A DNA stretch of 64,000 nt from UBA1952 sp965246855 (GCA_965246855.1 CBDFFP010000006.1:62001-126000), one strand, 5' to 3'. Shown: positions 33,413 to 42,570, counted from the stretch's first letter. Program-made: numbers and translations. Notes: a model not told the origin generated them from the letters alone.

Positions 33413-36400
33413 ATGTCGCTCCACGCCATCCAACGCTACCACGCAGAAGTAGAAAAACTGAAACACTTCGGCGGCACGCACAAGGAAACCGCTATCCGCA
33501 ATGCGTTCTACAACCTGCTGAACGATTACGCAAAACCGCGCGGCCTGATGGTGGTCCCGGAGGTGAGCCTGAAAGCCCCCAACGGCAAAACCGTTACCCC
33601 CGACGGAACCCTGAAAGACACGCTGCGACAAGACTGGGGACACTGGGAAAGCAAAGACGAAAGCGACAACATCAACGACGAAATCCAAAAGAAATTCACC
33701 AAAGGATACCCGAAGGAAAACATCCTTTTTGAAGACAGCCACACCGCCGTCCTCATCCAGAACGGCGAAGAAAAGATGCGCATTCCCCTGCGCGACGACG
33801 AGGCGCTCGACCACCTGCTCCATGCCTTCATGAGCTACGAGCGGCCCGAAGTAAGCCACTTCCGAAAAGCCATTGAACTCTTCCGGCAGGACATCCCGAA
33901 AGTAACGGAAACCGTGCGCGAGCTGATTGAGAAAGAAGGCCAAACCAATACCCAATTCCAAAAAGCCCGCGCCCGCTTCCTGAAGCTCTGCCACAGCAGC
34001 ATTAACCCCGACCTCACCACCGAAGACGTGAACGAGATGATGCTCCAGCACATCCTGACGGAAGACATCTTCAACACCATTTTCGACGAAACGCAGTTCC
34101 ACCGCGAAAACAATATTGCCCGCGAACTGGAAGCCGTTATCCACACCTTTTTTACCGGCGCCACGCGCCGCACGGCCCTCTCCTCGGTTCAGCATTACTA
34201 CCAAACCATCAACGCTGCCGCCGCCACCATTGCCGACCACCACGAGAAACAAAAGTTCCTGAAAGTGGTGTACGAAACCTTCTACAAAAGCTATAACCCC
34301 AAAGCCGCAGACCGCCTCGGCGTGGTGTATACCCCCAACGAAATCGTGCGCTTCATGGTGGAAAGCACCGACTACCTCCTCCACCGCCACTTCAACCGCT
34401 TCCTCGGCGACAAGGGCGTGGAAATCCTGGACCCCGCCACCGGCACGGGCACGTTTATCTGCGACATCATCGACTTCCTGCGCAAAGACCAGCTGGAATA
34501 CAAGTACCACAACGAGCTACACGCCAACGAAGTGGCCATCCTGCCCTACTACATTTCCAACCTCAACATCGAGTACACCTACAAGCAGAAGATGGGCCGC
34601 TATGCCGAGTTTCAGACCCTCTGCTTTGTGGATACCATCGAGAACACGGGCTTTAAGATGACGGGCGTGCAGAACAATCTTTTTGCGCCGCTGACCGAGG
34701 AAAACACCCAGCGCATCCGCACCCAGAACAGCCGCAAAATATCGGTCATCATTGGCAACCCGCCCTACAACGCCAACCAGCAGTCCGAGAACGACAACAA
34801 CAAGAACCGCACTTACGCCGCCATTGATCAGCGCATCAAAGACACGTTTATCAAGCACAGCACGGCGCAAAAAACAAAGGTCTATGACATGTACGCGCGC
34901 TTCTACCGCTGGGCTTTTGACCGCATCAAAACCGTGAGCGATCAGGGCATTATTGCCTTCGTTACAAACCGCTCTTTTATAGACAGCCGCACGTTTGATG
35001 GCTTCCGCAAAACGGTGCAAGACGAGTTTGATTTTGCCTACATCATCGACACGCGCAGCGACGTGCGCGCCAACCCCAAAATCAGCGGCACGGCCCACAA
35101 TGTGTTTGGCATCCAGACGGGCGTGGCCATCCTGTTTCTGGTGAAAACGGTGAAGAAGAAAGGACAGAAAAAGCGCCCCTGCGTGATCGAATACATCTCC
35201 ATGGAAGACACCTGGCGCAAGGAAGAAAAGCTGCAATGGCTGGGCGAAAACCCGCTGCGCGATATCCCCTTTGAACACCTTATCCCCGATGCCAAAAACA
35301 ACTGGATCGGCATTGAAGACAACGATTGGGAAAGCTTGATTCCGGTGGCGGATAAAGGATTTAAGCAGGGGAAAATGGGCGCTCAAAAAGCTTTGTTTGA
35401 ACACTTCTCTTTGGGAGCATCAACCAATCGCGATGAATGGATTTATGCGGAGAGTGAAGAGGCGGCTGAGATGAAAGCGAGGTATTTAATCGAACGGCTG
35501 GCTGCGATAAAGAAGTATAAAGAAGGTGACAACTCGATAAAGTGGAGCAGGAATTTAAAGCGTCGTATTGAAGCAGGAAGGAGCGAAAAGTTCAGTTCAT
35601 CAAGGATTAAACCAGCGAACTATAGGCCTTTCGTCAAGCAGTATGTTTACGACTCGGAACTACTGATAGACGAGATAAGCAGCGTTAGAGACTTCTTCAA
35701 GGATGAGAACATTGCTATTGCCTCAATGGGGATTAGCACCGACAAACCATTCACGGTTTTAGGAACCAATCTTTTCACGGACTTGAATTTTCTAAGTCCC
35801 GCTGCAAACGGCTGCCGGATTTATGCCCTCTTCCGCTACGACGGTGTAGGCAACCGCACCGACAACATCACCGATTGGGGTTTGGCGCAGTTCGTGAAGC
35901 AATACGGCAAGAAGGCCGTGAAGGACAAGGAAGCCATTTTCCACTACGTCTATGCCGTGCTGCATCATCCCGCTTATCGGGAGAAATACGCCGGGAACCT
36001 GAAGCGCGATTTTCCGCGCATTCCGTTCTACGAAGACTTCGGGCAGTGGGCCGCGTGGGGAAAAGCCCTGCTGGATTTGCATCTCCACTATGAGAGCGCC
36101 TCGCCCTGGCCTTTAGAACGCATTACCCCCCCACATGCGTCCGGTACGCCAAAGCCGCTTCTCAAGGCCAACAAGGTCGCCGGAGAAATCATTCTGGACA
36201 CACAAACCATCCTTTCCGGCATTCCGCCTGCCGCGTGGGACTACAAGCTCGGCAACCGCAGCGCGCTGGAGTGGATTCTGGATCAGTACAAAGAAAGCCG
36301 CCCCAAAGACCCTACCCTCGCCGCGCAGTTTGATACCTACCGCTTTGCCGACCACCGCGACGCGGTAACAGACCTTTTGATGAAAGTCTGCACCGTAAGC

Positions 36401-36439
36401 GTAGAGACGATGGCCATTGTGGCGCAGATGCCGGCATAA
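33413..36439 (+). CDS. single-chain restriction-modification enzyme (type ISP-like, helicase-free)
   Basis: 1008 residues. The N-terminus has a PD-(D/E)xK nuclease pattern: PD at 63-64 and ExK at 79-81 (WESKD). A helical linker follows, then an N6-adenine methylase: GVVYTPNEIVRFMVE, SAM motif DPATGTGTF from residue 340, catalytic NPPY at 449-452. The rest (about 600-1008) resembles the LlaBIII-type C-terminal specificity domain. Classical ISP enzymes are about 1570 residues and include an SF2 helicase between nuclease and methylase; that domain is absent here, so cleavage would not need translocation (type IIG/IIL-like). Cognate methylation is in the same chain, so no extra gene is needed. 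First gene of the defence-like island. Confidence 0.88.
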   Translation: MSLHAIQRYHAEVEKLKHFGGTHKETAIRNAFYNLLNDYAKPRGLMVVPEVSLKAPNGKTVTPDGTLKDTLRQDWGHWESKDESDNINDEIQKKFTKGYPKENILFEDSHTAVLIQNGEEKMRIPLRDDEALDHLLHAFMSYERPEVSHFRKAIELFRQDIPKVTETVRELIEKEGQTNTQFQKARARFLKLCHSSINPDLTTEDVNEMMLQHILTEDIFNTIFDETQFHRENNIARELEAVIHTFFTGATRRTALSSVQHYYQTINAAAATIADHHEKQKFLKVVYETFYKSYNPKAADRLGVVYTPNEIVRFMVESTDYLLHRHFNRFLGDKGVEILDPATGTGTFICDIIDFLRKDQLEYKYHNELHANEVAILPYYISNLNIEYTYKQKMGRYAEFQTLCFVDTIENTGFKMTGVQNNLFAPLTEENTQRIRTQNSRKISVIIGNPPYNANQQSENDNNKNRTYAAIDQRIKDTFIKHSTAQKTKVYDMYARFYRWAFDRIKTVSDQGIIAFVTNRSFIDSRTFDGFRKTVQDEFDFAYIIDTRSDVRANPKISGTAHNVFGIQTGVAILFLVKTVKKKGQKKRPCVIEYISMEDTWRKEEKLQWLGENPLRDIPFEHLIPDAKNNWIGIEDNDWESLIPVADKGFKQGKMGAQKALFEHFSLGASTNRDEWIYAESEEAAEMKARYLIERLAAIKKYKEGDNSIKWSRNLKRRIEAGRSEKFSSSRIKPANYRPFVKQYVYDSELLIDEISSVRDFFKDENIAIASMGISTDKPFTVLGTNLFTDLNFLSPAANGCRIYALFRYDGVGNRTDNITDWGLAQFVKQYGKKAVKDKEAIFHYVYAVLHHPAYREKYAGNLKRDFPRIPFYEDFGQWAAWGKALLDLHLHYESASPWPLERITPPHASGTPKPLLKANKVAGEIILDTQTILSGIPPAAWDYKLGNRSALEWILDQYKESRPKDPTLAAQFDTYRFADHRDAVTDLLMKVCTVSVETMAIVAQMPA

Positions 36440-36956
36440 AGAGGCGCTTCTGAGTTTACCGACAATCTTTTGTCATCCCGGAACGGGAACTTGCCGGACA
36501 GGAGCTGCTGATACGGACAGCGACTTTTGTCATCGGGAAAGGATCTAATACCGTTTAGACACCCAAATGAGTTGCGGCGTTTTTTTCCTCTTCTAAGATT
36601 CCGCCTTGCGGCGGAATGACAAAACGGGGGGTTCTTTGGTTTTGTCACCCTGCCGAAGGGCAGGGTCTCATAACTTTCCCACACAGGCTTCATGGGCGGT
36701 TTTGGTGTCCAAATGGTATAAGCGGATTGCGCAAGACGCTAAGATCCCTGTCATTCTGAGCTTGCCGAAGAACGGGATGACAAAAGATTATGTCCGAAAC
36801 GGCCTACAGCAGCGTCCTTCTCCCCTCTGGGAACTTCTCCTCCCAAAAAAAATTAACACTAAAATCCAAAAACTACGTAGTTCTACGCTTTTTGGTATGA
36901 AAGCGGCGGGAGAAATTTGTGTTCTGTTTCAGTAAGGGGGGAAAGTAAAAGGAGAA
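36440..36956. other. intergenic segment rich in dispersed repeats
   Basis: No gene seen. It contains the 34-bp repeat shared with 227-260 (at 36464-36497), a GCCGCAAGGCGG-type hairpin near 36601-36624 followed by AATGACAAAA, and an inverted relative CGGGATGACAAAAGATT at 36773-36789 preceded by GTCATTCTGAGCTTGCCGAA. This looks like accumulated REP-like mobile intergenic elements. Confidence 0.65.
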
Positions 36957-37208
36957 TTTCCTTCGTCCCCGAAACCGGGGATGCCTAAAATTCCAGAACT
37001 TCCTTTACCCCCGAACCCGGGGACGGTTAAAATTCCAGAACTTCCCTTATCCCCGATTTCGGGGAGGTCTAAAATTCCAAAACTTCCTTCACCCCCGGAA
37101 TCGGGGATGCCTAAAATTCCCGAATTTCCTTTACCCCCGAACCCGGGGACGGTTAAAATTCCAAAACTTCCGCCCTCCCCGAAATTGGGGAGGATCAAAA
37201 TGCTTCTT
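36957..37208. repeat. array D: six 42-bp (2 x 21) tandem units
   Basis: Six exact 42-bp units start at 36957, 36999, 37041, 37083, 37125 and 37167. Each has a hairpin CCCCGAAACCGGGG or close variant and a second half with TAAAATTCCAGAA. The loop of the hairpin and the flanking bases vary between units. The period is twice that of arrays A, B, C and F. The array lies between two plus-strand genes and ends 28 bp before the next ATG. Confidence 0.92.
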
Positions 37209-37235
37209 TAACCCCCAATCCATCTCTCCAAAACC

Positions 37236-37970
37236 ATGTTTGACTTCAAAAAGCTATTCATCAACTTTTTTGATGATGAGGATATCACCTCGCCGCGCCT
37301 GTCCACTTTTGCGGCAAATGCCGTGAGCCGTTTCCGCACCAACGACTCTGCAAACCGGTTCCCGACGCTTATTGCCCAGCTTAATACGGCGCAAATTGCG
37401 CTGGCTACCGAGCTGAGCGACGTGAGCGGGGCAGTGGCGTTGCGCAAGGGCAAAACGCTGGTGGTGGACGGGGTGAAGGCCAATTTCATCAAAAGAATGA
37501 GCACGCTGGAAGGCGTGATTGCCAACGCATTTGGCGGGCGCGAAACGGAGGGGTTTCTGGCCTTTTACCCGGCGGGCGTGGACGAATATTCGCGGGTTAC
37601 CAAAACCAACATGCCTACCCTTACCAAGCGCGTTTTGGACATGGCAATGGCCAACGCAACAACGCTGGGCACGGCGCTAACCACCGAGCTTAAGAGCTTT
37701 GAGAACGCCTGGAAAACGGCGCGCAACGCGCAGCAGGACAAGAAAGGCACGGTGAGCGCCAACCGCACGCAGCGCACGGCGGCGCGGGTGGCGGTGGAGC
37801 TGGTGTTGCTGGATATGATTCATCAGGTGGCCTCGGCTTTTAAGGGCGATGTAGCGCAATGCGGGGCCTATTTTGATTTCAGCATTCTGGCCGTTCCGCG
37901 CCACAGCAGTTTGGAGGACGGGCCGGACGGGCCGGACGTGCCGGTTACGCCGCCACCGCCCGTAGCGTAA
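37236..37970 (+). CDS. protein of unknown function
   Basis: 244 residues, not recognised. No signal peptide or membrane segment. The N-terminal MFDFKKLFINFFDDED is aromatic and acidic, the body is Ala/Thr-rich and helical, and the C-terminus is a proline-rich tail (DVPVTPPPPVA). It lies 64 bp before the TIR-STING gene on the same strand, so cotranscription is possible, but the base composition is closer to core genes and a functional link is not shown. Confidence 0.7.
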   Translation: MFDFKKLFINFFDDEDITSPRLSTFAANAVSRFRTNDSANRFPTLIAQLNTAQIALATELSDVSGAVALRKGKTLVVDGVKANFIKRMSTLEGVIANAFGGRETEGFLAFYPAGVDEYSRVTKTNMPTLTKRVLDMAMANATTLGTALTTELKSFENAWKTARNAQQDKKGTVSANRTQRTAARVAVELVLLDMIHQVASAFKGDVAQCGAYFDFSILAVPRHSSLEDGPDGPDVPVTPPPPVA

Positions 37971-38034
37971 GAGGGGAAAAAGGATTGCTGACTTGAATGC
38001 GGTTCAGGCTTAACCACTTTTAATAGCTCTTGCT

Positions 38035-39039
38035 ATGAAAACAAAGATTTTTATAGGTTCTTCTGCAGAGTCGCTTTTCATTGCAAAGGCGCTGGAGCGG
38101 CAACTGGTTGATGTGTTTGATGTGAAGGTGTGGGACAGGGCATTTGTAATCGGCGATTTTTTTCTGGAGCGCCTTCAGAAGGAGCTTTTCCTTACGGATT
38201 ATGCGTTGTTCCTTATTGCGCCCGACGATAAGATTAGCAAGCGTGGCCGGCAGGCCTACGCCACGCGCGACAATGTTATTTTTGAATTGGGCATGTTCAC
38301 GGGTGCACTTGGCGTGAAGAAGGCTCATTTTCTTATTGTGGATATAGTAAAGGACGGCGTGGTAATACCGCTGAAATTGCCCTCCGACTTAGATGGCATA
38401 AAGAAGTCGCGCATAAAAATATGGATAGACCAAGAAGGGCGACTGCTGGATAATGAAGAAAATGCCCGCTCGCTGGCAGAAGCGGCGAACGGGCTAACCG
38501 AGCGCCTGAACCGGCGTGCGGACGGTCTTTCGCTCAAGCTGCTGCCTTCTACGCCACTTGCTATTGGCTATTACCGGAACTTTATTTTGCCGGCCTGTAC
38601 GGAGCTTTCCTCCCGGAAAAGCTTTGTGGTAGATGGAGCGAGTTATGACCTTACGAAGGACATTTTTGATTTCTACATTGTGTTGCCAGACACCGGGAAT
38701 GGGGCATCCCATGAGGGGTATCGTCGTTTTGTCCGGCGCAACAGCCTGCAGCAAATAGAAATAAAATCGGAGAACAGTGCGCGTACCTTTCCTTTCTTTG
38801 TTCGCAGCAGTATGAGTAAGAGCCGGATGCAGCTCTATGACTTGCCTACCACGCTACGCGTTTCTTGGGAAACCATCAGGATGGTGATGCCAAGAGGTAC
38901 GCCTGCTGACGAGATTGAAGAGCTTGAAAGTAAGGAGATTGCCAATTTCAGAGACACTATTGAGTTTTTGTTGAAGGAGCCGGAATCTGCCGATTTCCGG
39001 GACAATATTCACCTGATAAAGGCGAGCGAGCTTAGTTAA
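38035..39039 (+). CDS. TIR-STING effector (CAP12-like)
   Basis: 334 residues. Residues 1-150 are a CAP12/Pycsar-type TIR domain: IFIGSSAES (5-13), VWDRAF, and RDNVIFELG with the presumed NADase glutamate at 84. Residues about 172-334 resemble the STING ligand-binding domain: LAIGYYRNFI (175-184), like the LAWSYYIGYL helix of animal STING; FYIVLP (213-218), like LYILLP; LYDLPTTLR (267-275), like EYATPLQTL; and HLIKASE near the end, like RLIAYQE. Known bacterial TIR-STING proteins bind a cyclic dinucleotide, filament and degrade NAD+, causing abortive infection in CBASS. The usual CD-NTase gene is missing on both sides. No membrane helix. Domain assignment is from motif comparison by eye. Confidence 0.82.
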   Translation: MKTKIFIGSSAESLFIAKALERQLVDVFDVKVWDRAFVIGDFFLERLQKELFLTDYALFLIAPDDKISKRGRQAYATRDNVIFELGMFTGALGVKKAHFLIVDIVKDGVVIPLKLPSDLDGIKKSRIKIWIDQEGRLLDNEENARSLAEAANGLTERLNRRADGLSLKLLPSTPLAIGYYRNFILPACTELSSRKSFVVDGASYDLTKDIFDFYIVLPDTGNGASHEGYRRFVRRNSLQQIEIKSENSARTFPFFVRSSMSKSRMQLYDLPTTLRVSWETIRMVMPRGTPADEIEELESKEIANFRDTIEFLLKEPESADFRDNIHLIKASELS

Positions 39040-39076
39040 TTCTTCTACTTAATCATACCTCACCAAATCTGCTGTT

Positions 39077-40363
39077 ATGGAACAAAGCCAACACCTTAGC
39101 GCAAGGGTATCGGTGCGCCGCGCGGTTTTTATCAGCGTCATCATGTTTCTAACCATGACCACGCACTACATCTATAAGTCGGGAGTCAGCGGCAGGCTAA
39201 TAAAAGCATTCACGGCTTACAAGATGCCGTGGCTTCAACTCTGCGATGCGGTTCTTGGTCTGGCTTTCATCGGAATAATGTTTTATGCGCGTGTTTCGCG
39301 GCGTAAGCTTTCGCGCACAGTTGGGCTAGTAAGCATAGGTATTGCTGTTTTCATTAGTCTTTTCAACCTCATTGTGCAGCCCGGTGATGCCGATAAGCCT
39401 GCGTTGTTTTTTTTGGGAGTAGCAATTAGCCTATTGGTATCGGCGGCTACCTACGGCGTGTGGATGCTATTGGTGAACACCGCTTTTGAACGCAATTGGC
39501 TGACGCTGACAATTGTGGGTTTGGGTGCACAGTTGGGCGTGCTGGCAGGCTCTTGGATTGGGAAGCTCATGTCTTTTCCGGGAGCCATGCCGTATATGCC
39601 CAGCCTGATTGGCCTGCTGTATGTGCCGGTTTTTGTGTTGCTGGGTTACGGCATTCGTAAATTTTCTTGTGGGGGAATTGTATTCGCGCCTGCGCCTGAG
39701 GAGAAAAGAAGTTCTTCGTTCGCTCGTTTTGCGCAACGATATAAGGCAAACAGCACAGGCTATGCAGCGGTTATCATGGCCTTGGTGCTAGCTGGAAATA
39801 TTTTTGGTCAATCTATAAATTGGCGGTTGCAGCAGATGGCAGACTTCAAGCCTACTGCCGCCGCCGCCAGTCATTTTCTGGGCGACTTTTACATGTTCAT
39901 GGCGGTTTGTTCGCTGGCATGTCAGTTGCTTATTACACCTGTAGCCATCCGCTTCCTTCCTGCTTGGGCGGGCATGTTGCTTCAGCCTTTGCTGGGTGTA
40001 CTTCTTGCTTTTGTTATTGGCTCCGATGCGTCTATGAGCCTCAACGTAACCGGCCTGCTTGTTTTTAGTGCGCTGGACTATACCGTTTATAATGCGTATA
40101 AAGAGAAGTTGTGGATGCATGCGCCCCTCTTCAGTAAGGTTTATCATAAAGCGGTAGCCGGACTGCTGATTCCCAAAATCGGTACTATAATTCAGGCGCT
40201 TGCGGTTTTGTTTCTGGCAACACGTAACATCACGATTTGGGCAGGTTTTGTAGGGGGCATTGCTTTACTGTGGATCGTCGCTATTGTTTTCGTGCTTTGG
40301 CTGAATGCTTACCGGCGCAGCTTATCCATCACAGACTTTAAAGCAAGCATCAATGATGTGTAG
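39077..40363 (+). CDS. twelve-helix membrane protein related to ATP/ADP (Npt) translocases
   Basis: 428 residues with about 11-12 membrane helices and basic ends. It starts 37 bp after the TIR-STING stop, on the same strand. The second half resembles Npt1/Npt2-type nucleotide transporters: FLGDFYMFMAVCSLACQLLI (helix 7-8 region) and ALDYTVYNAYKEKLWMHAP followed by KVYHKAVAGLLIPKIG, corresponding to the DYxLFxAxREILYxPL...KYKAKxFID block of that family. The N-terminal half is more divergent. Transport of a nucleotide is inference; a generic MFS protein is the alternative. Its position suggests a role with the NAD-degrading effector or its signal. Confidence 0.6.
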   Translation: MEQSQHLSARVSVRRAVFISVIMFLTMTTHYIYKSGVSGRLIKAFTAYKMPWLQLCDAVLGLAFIGIMFYARVSRRKLSRTVGLVSIGIAVFISLFNLIVQPGDADKPALFFLGVAISLLVSAATYGVWMLLVNTAFERNWLTLTIVGLGAQLGVLAGSWIGKLMSFPGAMPYMPSLIGLLYVPVFVLLGYGIRKFSCGGIVFAPAPEEKRSSSFARFAQRYKANSTGYAAVIMALVLAGNIFGQSINWRLQQMADFKPTAAAASHFLGDFYMFMAVCSLACQLLITPVAIRFLPAWAGMLLQPLLGVLLAFVIGSDASMSLNVTGLLVFSALDYTVYNAYKEKLWMHAPLFSKVYHKAVAGLLIPKIGTIIQALAVLFLATRNITIWAGFVGGIALLWIVAIVFVLWLNAYRRSLSITDFKASINDV

Positions 40364-40411
40364 CTACATTCAACAACAGCGGGCACAGGCATACAAGTCG
40401 CTGTGCAGTTG

Positions 40412-41737
40412 TCAGCTTTCAAACACGAGGTTCGCGTAGATGAATGTCCATTCCGTTACCTCATCTATCATAATTTGAGCGGTTTCAGTGACCAGAGTCA
40501 TCGCCCTTTCGGTAAAAGCGCCTTTGTGGGTGGACTGCGTTATTTCTGTTATCAGGCGCTCGTATTTTTCTTGCTGCTCGCCCAGCATCCCTCCCATTGC
40601 TCTGGAGCGTTCCGCCAGTCCCCGCGCCTCTGTCTGAACGCGCAACGCATTAAAGGAGGAAACTACTGCGGGGACGATAGCGGCCAGCATCAGCACCAGA
40701 GGCGTGCCCGTCTCAGGTAGCCAAGTGCTTATGCGTTCAGGCAGCCACTTTTGGAAGTGCGCCACTGACCACAAGATATCCAAGCCCACGATAACCATCA
40801 CGAAAATATTAAACCCAAACACACGCTTTTCATAACACTCATCCAGCCTTTTGTATTTCAGTTCATTGAATTGGTGGTATGTTCTCTGCACTCCGATCCA
40901 CGAATGCGATACATAGTGGAGTAAAAAGGGCAACCGCTGACCGTAGTGTACTTCCGCCGGGCCAGTCTGCGCCTGTGCCATCGTTTCGCTTACCATATTG
41001 CGGAAGTGCCGCTCCAAGACGGTATTGTTGAACTTCCGGCTAATAAACGCGGTAGAAGAAGGACTGGGCACTCGCCGGATGCCAAACAGAGGCAGGAAAT
41101 ACATACACCGCATTTGCTCCATCAGAAAGCGGTAGGCAATGGCCCGCTGGTTGAATTCTTCTCGTTCTGCCTGTTTTGTATTAATGTAGATAACAGTAAG
41201 GCACACAAGCTTTAGACTACCCAGCGCCAGTAGGATCATCTCTATTTGGAGGCGCGTGTGTTCTTGTTTTTCAGGAATGCCACGCCGTACATACAGAAGG
41301 CCGAGACAAAGCACAGCAATTGTTACCGCAGTTACTGCGAGTTGGTAGTTGAGCAGATAGCTACCCTTATATTGAATGGAATAATGGGTACTAAGCTTGC
41401 GGTGGGCTTTGCGGCAGTCATCGAATGCGTTATAGTATTTTTGCTCGTGCGGAAACAAGTCCGGGGCAGGTGCCTTCGGCTCTGGACTTTCAGGAAGCTT
41501 TCTCATGTACTTCTCCGCCCGCTTTTTCACGGAGTTATCGAAGTGCCTGGCAAGAAAGGCCCGGACAGGACACAGTATTAAGGTAAGCTGGCGGGCAAAG
41601 GGCTTACTAGGGACAGCATCCGTAACAGGCGTCAGCTGGTTCAGTTCCCTGAGCATGGCATCTGCCAGTTTTTCCGCCTTGGTTTTTTCGTTGGTGGCTA
41701 CCTGTTTTTCTGTCTTCGCCTTTGGGTGCGATATCAT
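40412..41737 (-). CDS. SLATT-like membrane protein, probable effector
   Basis: 441 residues with two pairs of membrane helices (about 131-150 and 165-185; about 325-347 and 360-380). After the first pair comes EREEFNQRAIAYRFLMEQMR, the charged helix typical of SLATT/DUF4231-like domains. The second pair is followed by a helical tail (RAMGGMLGEQQEKYERLITE). SLATT proteins are thought to be pore-forming effectors controlled by SLOG or SMODS nucleotide sensors (Burroughs and colleagues, computational prediction). The gene is divergent from a SLOG-like gene with 70 bp between starts. Confidence 0.65.
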   Translation of the reverse strand: MISHPKAKTEKQVATNEKTKAEKLADAMLRELNQLTPVTDAVPSKPFARQLTLILCPVRAFLARHFDNSVKKRAEKYMRKLPESPEPKAPAPDLFPHEQKYYNAFDDCRKAHRKLSTHYSIQYKGSYLLNYQLAVTAVTIAVLCLGLLYVRRGIPEKQEHTRLQIEMILLALGSLKLVCLTVIYINTKQAEREEFNQRAIAYRFLMEQMRCMYFLPLFGIRRVPSPSSTAFISRKFNNTVLERHFRNMVSETMAQAQTGPAEVHYGQRLPFLLHYVSHSWIGVQRTYHQFNELKYKRLDECYEKRVFGFNIFVMVIVGLDILWSVAHFQKWLPERISTWLPETGTPLVLMLAAIVPAVVSSFNALRVQTEARGLAERSRAMGGMLGEQQEKYERLITEITQSTHKGAFTERAMTLVTETAQIMIDEVTEWTFIYANLVFES

Positions 41738-41807
41738 GCCGAAAAGATACGGCAGCGCACAGATAAAACCAGTGCTGTGTTACTTTTATGCGCGCCGCAT
41801 CCCTACT
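41738..41807. promoter_or_regulatory. 70-bp divergent promoter region of the SLATT/SLOG pair
   Basis: The two start codons (41737 minus, 41808 plus) are separated by 70 bp, so the promoters must overlap or be back-to-back. No clear -7/-33 pair or operator can be read. Confidence 0.4.
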
Positions 41808-42500
41808 ATGCCCTCCTTTTTCCACCTCACCATCAGCCTTGCCGGTAAGCGCCAGCATCAAGCCCTTGTCCATATCTCTCTTGTTATCCATAGTCTGCTT
41901 GATGCGCTGGAAACTGCTCTAGCCAATGCGGGATATACTTTTCATCCTACGTTACTCTCCGGCCTCGCCGACGGCGGCGATATGATTGGCGCGACATCGC
42001 TGCTTGGCTGGCAGAAGGAAAGAGAAGCGAGGCTTGCTACCCTCATCGGCGTATTTCCATTTGAGCGGGAAGATTATCTGCAAACGATTGACGACAAGGC
42101 GCAGTTTGAAGCATTACTTGCTACCTGCGAAAGCAAAATTTTTCTGGATGGCTATTACCTACCCGACCAGCAAAATGCGGATAATATTGCCTCAAAAGCC
42201 AGCCGTGCTGCGGCTTACCGGCAGCAGGCACAATATTTAGTTAGCGCAGGCGACCTTTTGCTTGCTATCGCTGATGAAACAGAACCAAGTAAAGCAGGGG
42301 GTACATTAGAAACCGTCGAGAAGGCCTTGAAAAACGGCGTGCCTGTCCTGTTTCTCTCCCTTAGAAACATAAAACTCTACTTGCTAAAAAAAAGCGAACA
42401 TTTCACACTCCTCTGCACAGGCGACAAGCATATTCTGCAAAGCGATGGGGCAGGTATTTCTGACTGTCTGATGGACATCTTCAAGCCCCAAGTAGTCTAA
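41808..42500 (+). CDS. SLOG-like nucleotide-sensing protein
   Basis: 230 residues from the ATG at 41808. Rossmann-like pattern of SLOG proteins: LLSGLADGGDMIGATSLLGW (about 44-63), LIGVFPFEREDY, a helical block with SRAAAYRQQAQYLVSAGDLL, LAIADE, and the glycine/threonine GGTLETVEKALKNGVPVLFL. SLOG domains bind or process nucleotide-derived ligands, and pairing with a SLATT membrane protein is a known predicted two-gene conflict module. A longer frame upstream overlaps the divergent gene and is rejected. Confidence 0.7.
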   Translation: MPSFFHLTISLAGKRQHQALVHISLVIHSLLDALETALANAGYTFHPTLLSGLADGGDMIGATSLLGWQKEREARLATLIGVFPFEREDYLQTIDDKAQFEALLATCESKIFLDGYYLPDQQNADNIASKASRAAAYRQQAQYLVSAGDLLLAIADETEPSKAGGTLETVEKALKNGVPVLFLSLRNIKLYLLKKSEHFTLLCTGDKHILQSDGAGISDCLMDIFKPQVV

Positions 42501-42570
42501 TGAGTCTTCAGGTAGAGGGGCAGCATTTTTAGGCATCCATCGTACATTGGCCCTTTCACAAAGACAAAAG

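Noticed and set aside
33398..35404. Two long antisense frames opposite the methylase gene
   Set aside because: They mirror a gene with clear methylase and nuclease motifs; their hydrophobic/valine-rich composition is what antisense of such codons gives.
38035..42500. A complete CBASS operon
   Set aside because: No gene with CD-NTase motifs (GS...DxD) is visible on either side of the TIR-STING gene, so I report the effector only.
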